Source of the DNA: Phytopythium helicoides
Taxonomy: Eukaryota; Oomycota; Peronosporomycetes; Pythiales; Pythiaceae
Length of the DNA stretch: 64,000 bases
Assembly (NCBI GenBank): GCA_024867545.1
Contig: JANFNE010000008.1
Location: forward strand, 952,501 to 1,016,500
Direction: 5' to 3'
The notes below the pieces were generated by a model. It saw nothing but the letters and a program-made list of their open reading frames with translations. It was not told the origin of the DNA and searched no databases. Both the position numbers and the translations under genes were made by a program. Within the stretch, counting starts at the first letter, position 1. Every line of letters begins with the position of its first letter. This document shows positions 21,101-30,167 of the stretch, one piece after another.

Positions 21101-23180
21101 GTACTGGCACAATGAATTGTCAATACTGTGGGAAAAGATTCAAGATCTGAACAAAGGTGGCACTGGTACTGCACCATCAGTGCTCTCAAATTGCTGTCAC
21201 TTGGGTATCAAAGATCTCACTCAAATCTACTATGCTATTCAAAGAACGCAACATCCAAATCATCTGGTTGAACAATATTGCTCTGTGCTGCGAGACGCAA
21301 TCGACTTCACCCATAACATTAGCCAAATCGCGCTCTTGATACAACTATCGTCAACAAGAGCTACGGGAAACAATGTGCACGCTTTACGTCATCGCATTGC
21401 CTCACTCAAGAAACAGCTCGGCATCCACCAAATCCAAGATCACAATGTTGATACTAGTAACAGTGAGAATACAGGTACTCGTGCTACTCAAGAAACGCAA
21501 ATGTTCGTATCGGAGGTCTCGAAAACATGGCTCATTCTGGATGAGCTTGAGACGACCGAGGAGCGTACTGCCTTTCTGTCGTATCTGTACTCGGAGATCA
21601 GCGAACAAAGGGCGAATTATTCTGATGGTCAGATCGAGATCATGCAGCAGGCATACAACGATATCAAGGGTAAAGTGGATGCAAATGAAGATATTGTGAC
21701 CAATTTGCCGGTGTGGTTCATTCCTTGGTATGAGTTGAGTTATGCAAGGGGTATCCAAGTTGAAATCGGATCTGGTGGTTTTGGGAGTGTGTATCTGGCA
21801 AAGTGGCTGGACTCGGACGTGGTAATCAAACGTCTTGAGTCACAAAATCCTGAGGATGCCAAGGATACTCGTGGGTGGTCGCTGGTTGCTTCTTCCACAA
21901 TCTCTGTAAACGCACAAAGGAGTCGAAAAGACAAACTGAAAACGCTCCAAACTGAGGATCGCAGCATGTTTGAGCGCGAGGTCAACATCTGGTTCCACCT
22001 CAGTCACCCACACGTCGTCCGCTTATTTGGTGCTTGTCATGTCGGACGACAACCTTTCTTTGTGTGTGAGTACGCATCGAACGGGTCACTGGACAAATAT
22101 CTGGTACAAAATCCCGACGAAATCTGGAGGAAGCTTCATGAAGCCGCGCTCGGTCTACTGTATTTGCACGAGCGAGGCATCATTCACTGTGACTTGAAGT
22201 GCAACAATATCGTGGTGGGCAGCGACAAGAAGGCGAAAGTGACGGACTTTGGTTTGAGTTTGGCTGCTTCCGTTGGTGATGATGACGGGACTGAAACGAG
22301 CGGGAAGAACATCACCGGTGCGTGGAACTGGTTGGCACCGGAGCTGATGCTTGGACTATCACACACTCCTACTCGCGAGTCGGACGTGTTTTCATTTGGA
22401 ATGTGCGTCATTGAGGCTCTTCGAGTGATTGGGGTTGCACAGATTGAACCCGAAGCGCGTGATAAGATGCCGCCACGAGTTCCTTGGCAACACGCAGATA
22501 GAGAAACCGTCAAGTACTACATGAAACGTGGAGAATTACCTGATCGTCCTATTGGATGCACAGACGTTCAGTGGGAGCTCGTCGAGAGAATGTGCAAGTT
22601 CAATCCCAGCGAGCGCATCCAGATGTGCACTGTAGTCGACGAATTAGCTGTGTTGACTGGGACCCACCAGCACAAGCATCCATTCAATAGACCAAAAAGC
22701 ATTTCATCACAGCTCGGTGTGTTGAGTCTGGTATCCTCGACCAAGAATATCGTAGCGCATGAACGAACCGTTTTGCCAGATGGGAGTCCTCGTGGCAAGA
22801 TTTATCAAGTACATGAACTGCTGTGGACCCGAATCGAGGATATTCAGACACGATTTGGTGCGGACGAGAACATCGATGCAATGTGCCGTCTTGGATTACT
22901 TGCAGCTGGCGCCGAGTCTAGAACCAAGGCCATATCAGCACACTCGGACTCACTTGTGGACTTCACTCAGTTGTCACTCCAATCCTACGATCTCCATCGT
23001 CGACTGGATAAGCTGATAGCTGCAGTGTTTGTGAGGATCGATAACGGTGATGACGTGGTAAGGAAGAGAATCCACGACTGGAGGCGACGGTGCTACGAGA
23101 TCATGGGGGTTGACTCGTCCGTGACTTCACAGTTGTTAGGTGTTGAGGAACAAGACACTCCTGGCTCCGACGGAACATGA
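18183..23180 (+). CDS. Ankyrin-pseudokinase-kinase protein, gene 2 (intact)
   Basis: This is the most complete copy, about 1665 residues in one exon. Residues 10-690 hold about 20 ankyrin repeats. The first kinase domain (about 700-960) has Lys718 and H-G-D-L-R-G-S-N (His803), but NFG (Asn823) instead of DFG and no glycine loop, so it is a predicted pseudokinase. A conserved linker follows: a Q-L-S-S-T-R-A-T-G-N-N segment, then E-T-T-E-E-R-T-A-F, then W-F-I-P-W-Y-E-L. The second kinase has G-S-G-G-F-G-S-V (1196), Lys1216, a roughly 45-residue basic insert before helix C, H-C-D-L-K-C-N-N (Asp1337) and DFG (1355), so it should be an active non-RD TKL kinase. The C-terminus is helical. The start is set at the ATG where paralogues begin; an in-frame ATG at 18024 would add 53 residues. 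No signal peptide or transmembrane segment is seen. The role is unknown. Confidence 0.88.
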   Translation: MKTQGQAANSWEELLTAAGKGDLEVVRHVVSSGVDADSIDEKGNTALMGASSEGHLNVVKFLVASGADVNASNNYREAALMMAAGGCHLHVVKYLVRRGADINAAANFGWTALIRAAIRGHLDVVKYVIDRGADVNATTVDGTTALILAAGGGHLDAVTYLIDSGADVNAADWVEDTALMKAAEGGHLRVVEFLIDCGADVNTTNSDGEMAVIWAAEGGHLDVVKSLVGLGADINATDLNGETALMRASSGGHLNVVNFLIEYGADVNTFSDYGSTALMKAVRHIHVVEFLVECGARKNINARDKHGWTALVVAAMSDNLDVVKYLLDNGAEVNATTDSRWTALMRAAEGGHLNVVKYLVEASADVNATDNDGMTSLMRAAERGRLGVVKYLVDCNVDVNTTDKEGKTALMLASGCGHLDVVSYLVNCSGDVNAADSNGESALMRAAERGHLDVLKYLVLRGADVNVTHTIGGMSLMGAAGGGHLDAVKYLIDCGANLHFTDNNGSTALMKAAGGGHLNVVMHLLDFYSGVNVSANNGETALICAALKGHIDVAKHLIDGGANTDAIDKEGKTALMHAAGRGHLDLIKYLIGCGADVNSFDNSGTTALMMAAHGGHSDAVKYLVDCGADTKAIDKDGLMAVAIAAQSGRLDIHQMLTNYLSRHTVPLKDTSTTSFASMLSYSRLSVSPFDLNIEKTTDYDDTAADFVASWIDTQVALKLFIAHASNTSFEKEVTVWHQLRHPNIVKLYGACDVGHYLFVCELTNKGSVVDYLKSCSPESRRPWKYLHHAALGLAYLHERGIIHGDLRGSNILIGDDDQAKLANFGLSMASRDRESKVSESRGFVGSMRWQSPELLKGGKPSQASDVYALGLFMVEILTGNIPWHGKHDRTASVYKDVWAPELDDISMHTWQPAKVSREWDKLLQQLCCHDPALRKSASGCVHMFEDLAKRDDNKIHTPNKEFQTLHHDASDNQYWHNELSILWEKIQDLNKGGTGTAPSVLSNCCHLGIKDLTQIYYAIQRTQHPNHLVEQYCSVLRDAIDFTHNISQIALLIQLSSTRATGNNVHALRHRIASLKKQLGIHQIQDHNVDTSNSENTGTRATQETQMFVSEVSKTWLILDELETTEERTAFLSYLYSEISEQRANYSDGQIEIMQQAYNDIKGKVDANEDIVTNLPVWFIPWYELSYARGIQVEIGSGGFGSVYLAKWLDSDVVIKRLESQNPEDAKDTRGWSLVASSTISVNAQRSRKDKLKTLQTEDRSMFEREVNIWFHLSHPHVVRLFGACHVGRQPFFVCEYASNGSLDKYLVQNPDEIWRKLHEAALGLLYLHERGIIHCDLKCNNIVVGSDKKAKVTDFGLSLAASVGDDDGTETSGKNITGAWNWLAPELMLGLSHTPTRESDVFSFGMCVIEALRVIGVAQIEPEARDKMPPRVPWQHADRETVKYYMKRGELPDRPIGCTDVQWELVERMCKFNPSERIQMCTVVDELAVLTGTHQHKHPFNRPKSISSQLGVLSLVSSTKNIVAHERTVLPDGSPRGKIYQVHELLWTRIEDIQTRFGADENIDAMCRLGLLAAGAESRTKAISAHSDSLVDFTQLSLQSYDLHRRLDKLIAAVFVRIDNGDDVVRKRIHDWRRRCYEIMGVDSSVTSQLLGVEEQDTPGSDGT

Positions 23181-23377
23181 GTTCTTGCTTCAGTCGTGAT
23201 GTGGTGTGGCAAATGCGCGCAAACTAACTTTCTATCCTCAACGATCCTTGTTCTCACGGTCTGCGGTTTGCAAACTTCATGATGGCGTAGTGAACCAGCT
23301 CGTAGTGTAACCATAGCGATGATTGCTCTACGCCGAAACCATCTCATATCGAGTTTTCTCCAACTAGTTCTTCGTAT

Positions 23378-23540
23378 CAGCGACTCACTTTTCCCTCGAT
23401 CATGAATTTCTTCAGCTCCTCGTTCGATGCCACCACCTCTCGCTCCAGCAGCTCTAGGTGCTTTTTTGGAATCCTACGCTTATCTCAACGCTTCGTCGAA
23501 TATATTGAAACCAAGCTCATCGATCAGCTCGTATATTCAT
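23378..23540 (-). pseudogene. ClpB/Hsp78 gene fragment (middle domain)
   Basis: Read on the minus strand, 23395-23470 encodes P-K-K-H-L-E-L-L-E-R-E-V-V-A-S-N and then E-E-L-K-K-F-M. This aligns almost residue for residue with the coiled-coil middle domain of the intact ClpB gene of this window ([16 protein letters not shown], near 58200-58270). Weaker match extends to about 23378 and 23540. No other ClpB part is recognisable. It lies about 200 bp past gene 2 and points against it, the same relation intact ClpB has to gene 4. Confidence 0.75.
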
Positions 23541-25038
23541 TAGCAAAAACGAAAGCTCTCATCTACTGGCTTTCTCTCTTGCTCTCACCTACCACCTTTC
23601 TCCGCCTTTCGTGCAGCCGTGAGCGTTCCCCTAAAATCCTTCTAGTGTATCATTATTCTGCTCAAAAAAAAAAACTAAGACAGCACCATAGCCCGCCCTG
23701 GCATCGCCTTCCAGTTCCCAGCAGCTCAGTCGAGGCCATCCGACGCTCGCCACTGCCCAACACCGCGCAGGAAAAAACCGCCGTTCAGTGTCGCGTGCCA
23801 AGGAAAATGAGAGTTGCTGATGCACGTCCACTCACTGGCACACTCTCCACTCAGGTTGATCGCTGACAGAGTTCGTTCCCACCTACCGACGCAGAACTTC
23901 CTTAGACAAAGAGCGAGAGGGCCAAGGCTATTGCTGACTTCGTCAAGAACCCAGAAGTTGTAGCTGCCGCTGCTGGTACGGAGCTCTTGATCGGTTGACG
24001 CGAGTAGCCGATGACGCCGACGTCTAATTGTCGCGGAGATCCGAGACTGCTCTGCGTTCCTCGATGGGGAACTCGTGCTCTTCTCTTTGTCTCCTGGACA
24101 TCAACGAGGCGGAGCGAGCGCTGACTGTTGCCTGCGAGTCTAAGCTTGAGCTTCTTCTCCCCGCCAACCTGATTCGTGCAGGAGGCAAGGAGCAGTTATT
24201 CGATACAAAGAGTGAAGCATCGCGGCTAGCAGCCTCGGAGGAGCTGAGCGATGTTTCCTCGAGGCGGCTCTGGACGTGGTGTGGTGAGAGTCAACCGCGA
24301 CGAACCGTGTCCACACCGACATCGCTGCTCGGTCACGGGGCGAGTCAGTCTCGAATGAACTTTCTCTCTTAACTGACGTGAGCTTGCTGAAGAAGGTTGA
24401 GTCGCAGCCGGAGCTGAGATCGCGCAGATCACTTTCAGACTCTCCAGCTCACGGACACTCGCTAGCTGTTGTCCTCACCACAATGTGGCATCCGAAGTGA
24501 TGCATCCATTGATCTCTTTGCGTCAATCGACACCCCTCAACGGCAATGGGGACTCTCCGTTCTACACAGATGCTAGGAGGAGAGAAGAGGATCCCCAACC
24601 ACGTCAGCTTCACAACCAGCGAGCGAGCGAGCGAGAATGAACTCAGATCGGTGGATCGACTGTTAGTCGTTGCACTGAGCGTCACTTGTCTCTTAGGATG
24701 TCGAGCAACGGACGCAGCTGCAGTCTGAGCCCAAGCACCAGGGAGTGGCTGACAACTGCCAGCGTTTGGTGACGAAGAACAGCGGCAGGAAAGAGTTGAT
24801 GGCAGGACGAGTGACTGATGGTGCATGAACCCATCGCAGCGGGTTTTTTTGAGTGGGTTGATGCTGGATCTGTGAGTCACTTCGGGAAGGATGGGGGAAC
24901 ATCACTGATCGCGCAAAGATCTCACCAAGTGCAGAGCAGTGCGGTCTGCGCGTAGGTGTCGGGCGAACGATCAGTGTGGTTTTTGACGAGGAGGAGGAAG
25001 CTCGTTTTCGTCTTGAATTGTGGAGTGCAGAGGTTGAG
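23541..25038. other. Intergenic region, no convincing gene
   Basis: The short ORFs here show no domain. One stretch (about 23907-23998, plus strand) encodes a compositionally normal peptide containing E-R-A-K-A-I-A-D-F-V-K-N-P-E-V-V, ends in TGA and has a TAG just upstream. It may be the last exon or a remnant of a lost gene, but I do not recognise it. The last few hundred bases probably hold the promoter of the ankyrin ORF at 25039. Confidence 0.4.
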
Positions 25039-26886
25039 ATGGAGAGACAAGAGGAGCTTGTTGTTGCTGCCGAGAAGGGAGACTTGGAGGCTGTACGAAG
25101 GCTTGTGGACGGTGGAGCAGATGTCAGCTCAAGAGATGAAGACGGGAGAACGGCGCTTGTGGGAGCATCTAGCAATGGTTGCTTGGAGATCGTGAAGTTT
25201 CTCGTTGACTGCGGTGCAGATGTGAATGTGACAGCCAAGAAGGGATCGACGGCATTGATGAGGGCTGCTGGGAGTGGCCACTTGGATGTTGTGAAGTATC
25301 TGGTGGATCTTGGCGCCGATGTGAATGCTACCGCCGACGATGGGTGGACTCCTTTGAAGATGGCAGCTCGATACGGTCATTTGGACGTAGTGAAACACCT
25401 CGTTGAGAGCGGTGCGAACGTGAATGCTGGCGTCGACAGTGACTGGGATGCTGTATTGAAGGCCGCTGGGGAGGAAGAGTACGGAGGAATGGCACTTGTA
25501 GAAGCTGCTTATGGTGGTCATTTGGGCATTGTGGAGTACCTCATTGGTGTTGGCGCGGATGCGAGTGCTACTGATAGCAACGGATGGACGGCTTTGATGA
25601 ACGCTGCTTTTGGTGGTCATTTAGACGTTATGAAGTACCTCGTTGATGCCGGTGCTGACTTAAATACTACTGATAACGACGGGTGGACGGCTTTGATGAA
25701 CACTGCTCGTGGTGATTACTTGGACGTTGTGAAGTACCTCTTTGATGTCGGTGCCGACGTGAATGCTACTGATAACGACGGATGGACGGCTTTGATGAGC
25801 GCTGCTAAAGGTGGTCACTTGGATGTTGTGAAGTACCTCGTTGATGCCGGTGCCGACGTAAATGCTACTGATAAAGACGGAGTGACGGCTTTGTTGAGAA
25901 GTCTGCAAGGCGGTCACCTCGACGCTGCACTGTACCTCGTTGATGCCGGTGCTGACGTAAATGCTACTGATAAAGACGGGTGGACGGCTTTGACTGTGGC
26001 CGCTAAAAACGGCCACTTGGACATTGTAAAGCATGTTATTGCTGCCGGTGCAGATGTGAACACTGCTAATAAAAACGGATTGACGGCTTTGTTGAGAAGT
26101 CTGCAAGGCGGTCACCTCGACACTGCACTGTACCTCGTTGATGCCGGTGCTGACGTGAATGCTACAGAAAACGACGGGTGGACGGCTTTGATGAGCACTG
26201 TTTATCGTGGTCACTTGGACGTTGTGAAGTACCTCGTTGATGCCGGTGCCGACGTGAATGCTACTGATAACGACGGATGGACGGCTTTGATGAGCGCTGC
26301 TAAAGGTGGTCACTTGGACGTTGTGAAGTACCTCGTTGATGCCGGTGCTGACTTAAATGCTACTGATAACGACGGGTGGACGACTTTGATGAGCGCTGCT
26401 TGTGGTGGTCATTTAGACGTTGTGCTGTACCTCGTCGATGCCGGTGCCGACGTGAATGCTACTGATAACGACGGATGGACGGCTTTGTTGAGTGCTGCAA
26501 AAGGTGGTCACTTGGATGTTGTGCAATACCTAGCTGATCTTGGCGCGGACTTGAATGCAACGCTTGAGGGTGGAGCTACGGCTTTGATACAAGCTTCTGA
26601 ATGTGGTCATCTGGACGTTGTGCTGTATTTCGCCGATCTAGGTGCGAACGTGAATGCTATTGACAACCGCGGACAGACAGCTTTGATGATGGCTGCTCTT
26701 CGTGGTCACTTGGATGTTGTGAAGTACCTCGTTGATGTCGGTGGCAACATAAATGTGACTACCAAACACGGAATGACGGCTTTTAAGATGGCTAGAATAG
26801 GTGATCACTCGGATGTCATAGACCACCTTGTTGATCTCGGTGCTGCATGCTGCTTCATGCACATGACGAAAAGACGGCTTAGATGA
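25039..26886 (+). CDS. Ankyrin-repeat array, copy 3 (5' half of a disrupted ankyrin-kinase gene)
   Basis: This is a 615-residue ORF of about 18 ankyrin repeats. The start is placed at the ATG giving M-E-R-Q-E-E-L, followed by the first repeat, as in paralogues; upstream codons open only with GTG. Most repeats are close to the same 33-residue unit (D-N-D-G-W-T-A-L-M ... G-H-L-D-V-V-K-Y-L-V-D-A-G). One unit near residue 155 is shortened. The ORF ends in an altered repeat (C-C-F-M-H-M-T-K-R-R-L-R), and 175 bp of decayed ankyrin sequence separates it from a kinase region matching gene 2. It may make a stand-alone ankyrin protein or be the broken front of a former full-length gene. Confidence 0.75.
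   Translation: MERQEELVVAAEKGDLEAVRRLVDGGADVSSRDEDGRTALVGASSNGCLEIVKFLVDCGADVNVTAKKGSTALMRAAGSGHLDVVKYLVDLGADVNATADDGWTPLKMAARYGHLDVVKHLVESGANVNAGVDSDWDAVLKAAGEEEYGGMALVEAAYGGHLGIVEYLIGVGADASATDSNGWTALMNAAFGGHLDVMKYLVDAGADLNTTDNDGWTALMNTARGDYLDVVKYLFDVGADVNATDNDGWTALMSAAKGGHLDVVKYLVDAGADVNATDKDGVTALLRSLQGGHLDAALYLVDAGADVNATDKDGWTALTVAAKNGHLDIVKHVIAAGADVNTANKNGLTALLRSLQGGHLDTALYLVDAGADVNATENDGWTALMSTVYRGHLDVVKYLVDAGADVNATDNDGWTALMSAAKGGHLDVVKYLVDAGADLNATDNDGWTTLMSAACGGHLDVVLYLVDAGADVNATDNDGWTALLSAAKGGHLDVVQYLADLGADLNATLEGGATALIQASECGHLDVVLYFADLGANVNAIDNRGQTALMMAALRGHLDVVKYLVDVGGNINVTTKHGMTAFKMARIGDHSDVIDHLVDLGAACCFMHMTKRRLR
25660..26500 (+). repeat. 99-bp tandem repeats within the ankyrin array
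   Basis: Consecutive 99-bp units, each one ankyrin repeat, are nearly identical at DNA level: GATGCCGGTGC, then AATGCTACTGATAA, then GACGGCTTTGATGA recur unit after unit. Within this there is a two-unit pattern: the block with T-A-L-L-R-S-L-Q-G-G-H-L-D occurs at about 25880-25950 and again at about 26080-26150. Silent sites are shared as well as coding ones, which points to recent unit duplication or conversion. Confidence 0.9.
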
Positions 26887-27061
26887 GTCTCTGTGGAAGC
26901 CATGAGAAAATGCCATTGATTATCGGCGGCCGGCATGCTCACTCGGCATTGTGAAGTACTCGTTGTTGTCGGCGCAGAAGTAAATGATAGCGTCGAATGG
27001 ACAGCTTCTATGATGGTTTCACATGGACGGTGTAAAATTGGACGTTGGCTGAGGTGCTGAC
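26887..27061 (+). pseudogene. Decayed ankyrin repeats between the two halves of copy 3
   Basis: Short pieces still resemble ankyrin repeats in different frames, for example TGTGAAGTACTCGTTG, AATGGACAGCTTCTATGATG and GGACGTTGGCTGAGGTGCTGACATG, but single-base changes and stops break the reading frame. From 27063 the sequence again matches gene 2 nearly base for base. Confidence 0.65.
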
Positions 27062-30000
27062 ATGAAGGCAATAGACAAGGATGGTCTCATGGCAGTTGCG
27101 ATTGCAGCACAAAGCGGACGTCTTGATATTCATCAAATGCTCACGAATTACCTGTCAAGGCATACTGTGCCATTGAAAGATACCTCTACAACATCTTTTG
27201 CATCGATGTCAAGCTACTCCCGTCTTAGTGTATCTCCATTTGATCTTAATATTGAAAAAACTACAGACTCCGATGACACTGCCGCTGATTTCGTTGCCTC
27301 GTGGATCGATGCTCAGGTCGCACTCAAGTTGTTCATCACCCATGCTTCCAACACATCTTTCGAAAAAGAAGTGACAGTATGGCACCAACTTAGACACCCC
27401 AACATCATCAAGTTGTATGGTGCATGCGATGTGGGTCACCACTTGTTTGTGTGCGAATTGGCAAAACAAAGGATCTGTCGTGGATTATCTCAAGTCGTGC
27501 AGTCCAGAGAGTCGGAGACCGTGGAAGTATCTGCATCATGCCGCACTGGGATTGGCATATTTACATGAGCGTGGTATCATTCATGGTGACTTGCGTGGGA
27601 GTAACATTCTGATTGGAGATGACGACCAAGCGAAGCTAGCGAACTTTGGGTTGAGTATGGCGAGTCGAGATCGTGTGTCCAAAGTATCAGAATCCCGTGG
27701 CTTCGTTGGGTCGATGCGATGGCAATCTCCCGAGTTGTTGAGAGGTGGGAAGCCTTCTCAAGCCTCTGATGTGTATGCACTTGGTTTGTGCATGGTTGAG
27801 GTATTGACAGGAAATATTCCGTGGCACGACAGAGATGAAGAATATATAAAATTCGCAAAAAGCGCATGGGAACCAGAATCGAGTGGCCGCTGGCACCAAC
27901 CTGCTGAAGTTTCGAAAGAATGCGAGGGATTGCTGATCCAACTTTGTTGCGACGATCCCGTAATCCGAAACTCTGCGTCTTCTTGTACTCGTATGTTTGA
28001 AGAGTTAGCCAAACAAGAAGAGCTCAACACCAGTCAAAACGAAATTATCATGCAGTCTCTAATAGAGCGGGACAACAGGGATGACCATTATCGGTACTGG
28101 CGAGAAAAGATGCAAAACTTGTGGGCGGAAGCTAAGGATGTGTGTCAAATTGGGACTACGATAGCAACCAGAAACGATCTGTGTCAATTTGTTATCGAAG
28201 ATCTCGAGCAAGTCTTCAATAGTGTCCAAAAATCATCACCACCAATGCATACGGTTGAGCTCATGTGCAATGTCCTCCAGGATTTGATTAGCTTAGTTCA
28301 GAATTCCAGTCAAACTGCGCTAGTGGTTCAGTTGTCATCGACGAAAGCCACGGGAAACAATCTGCATTTTTTGCATCGACGTATTGTCACGCTCCAGGGA
28401 CAGCTTGGCATTCACCAGAAGCGGGATCACGATGCTGAGAGCACCACTCAAATAGAAACTTCATATGCTTCTCGTGAAACGCAATTGTTCGTATCGGAGG
28501 TCTCGAAAACATGGCTCACTCTGGATGAGCTTGAGACGACCGAGGAGCGTACTGCCTTTCTGTCGTATCTGTACTCGGAGATCAGCGAACAAAGGGCGAA
28601 TTATTCTGATGGTCAGATCGAGATCATGCAGCAGGCATACAACGATATCAAGGGTAAAGTGGATGCAAATGAAGATATTGTGACCAATTTGCCGGTGTGG
28701 TTCATTCCTTGGTATGAGTTGAGTTATGCAAGGGGTATCCAAGTTGAAATCGGATCTGGTGGTTTTGGGAGTGTGTATCTGGCAAAGTGGCTGGACTCGG
28801 ACGTGGTAATCAAACGTCTTGAGTCACAAAATCCTGAGGATGCCAAGGATACTCGTGGGTGGTCGCTGGTTGCTTCTTCCACAATCTCTGTAAACGCACA
28901 AAGGAGTCGAAAAGACAAACTGAAAACGCTCCAAACTGAGGATCGCAGCATGTTTGAGCGCGAGGTCAACATCTGGTTCCACCTCAGTCACCCACACGTC
29001 GTCCGCTTATTTGGTGCTTGTCATGTCGGACGACAACCTTTCTTTGTGTGTGAGTACGCATCGAACGGGTCACTGGACAAATATCTGGTACAAAATCCCG
29101 ACGAAATCTGGAGGAAGCTTCATGAAGCCGCGCTCGGTCTACTGTATTTGCACGAGCGAGGCATCGTTCACCGTGACTTGAAGTGCAACAATATTGTGGT
29201 GGGTAGCGACAAGAAGGCGAAAGTAACGGACTTTGGTTTGAGTTTGGCTGCTTCCGTTGGTGATGATGACGGGACTGAAACGAGCGGGAAGAACATCACC
29301 GGTGCGTGGAACTGGTTGGCACCGGAGCTGATGCTTGGACTATCACACACTCCTACTCGCGAGTCGGACGTGTTTTCATTTGGAATGTGCGTCATTGAGG
29401 CTCTTCGAGTGGTAGCAGTAGCACAGGCTGAGCCTGAAGAGCATGAAAACACAGCGCTTCGCGTTCCATGGAGTGGCGTTGAAAGCAGAGAAGTCGTGAA
29501 AGTACTCATGAAACGTGGAGAATTACCTGATCGTCCTATTGGATGCACAGACGTTCAGTGGGAGCTCGTCGAGAGAATGTGCAAGTTCAATCCCAGCGAG
29601 CGCATCCAGATGTGCACTGTAGTCGACGAATTAGCTGTGTTGGCTGGGACCCACCAGCACAAGCATCCATTCAATAGACCAAAAAGCATTTCATCACAGC
29701 TCGGTGTGTTGAGTCTGGTATCCTTGACCAAGAATATCGTAGCGCATGAGCTAGCCGTTTTGCCAGATGGGAGTCCTCGTGGCAAGATTTATCAAGTACA
29801 TGAGCTGCTGTGGACCCGAATCGAGGATATTCAGACACGATTCGATGCCGACGGGAACATCGATGCAATGTGCCGTCTTGGATTACTTGCAGCTGACGCC
29901 GAGTCTAGAACCAAGGCCATATCAGCACACTCGGACTCACTTGTGGACTTCACTCAGTTGTCACTTCAATCCTACGACCTCCATCGTCGACTGGATAAGC

Positions 30001-30167
30001 TGATGGCTGCAGCGTTTGTGAGGTTCGATGACGGTGATGCCGTGGTAAGGAAGAGAGTCCATGACTGGAAGCGCAGATGCTGCGAGATCATGGGGGTTGA
30101 CTCGTCCGTGGCTTCACAGTTGTTAGGTGTCGAGGAACAAGCCGCTCGCAGCGCCAGCGCAGCATGA
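27062..30167 (+). pseudogene. Pseudokinase-kinase half of copy 3, one frameshift
   Basis: The sequence follows gene 2 from the last ankyrin repeat onward. The pseudokinase has H-G-D-L-R-G-S-N (27582) and NFG (27642). One extra A in the run 27463-27466 (CAAAACAAAGG here, CAAACAAAGG in gene 2) shifts the frame in the pseudokinase N-lobe. An ATG at 27417 opens the shifted frame and reads 916 residues to the stop at 30165-30167. The second kinase is complete: glycine loop (28752), H-R-D-L-K-C-N-N (29169) and DFG (29229). It differs from the other copies in having a classical HRD instead of HCD. If transcribed from an inner start it could make a truncated but active kinase. The frameshift could also be a sequencing error in a homopolymer. 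Confidence 0.75.

Noticed and set aside
25660..26500. Possible CRISPR-like or satellite array
   Set aside because: The 99-bp periodicity is exactly one ankyrin repeat in an open frame, so it is coding repetition.
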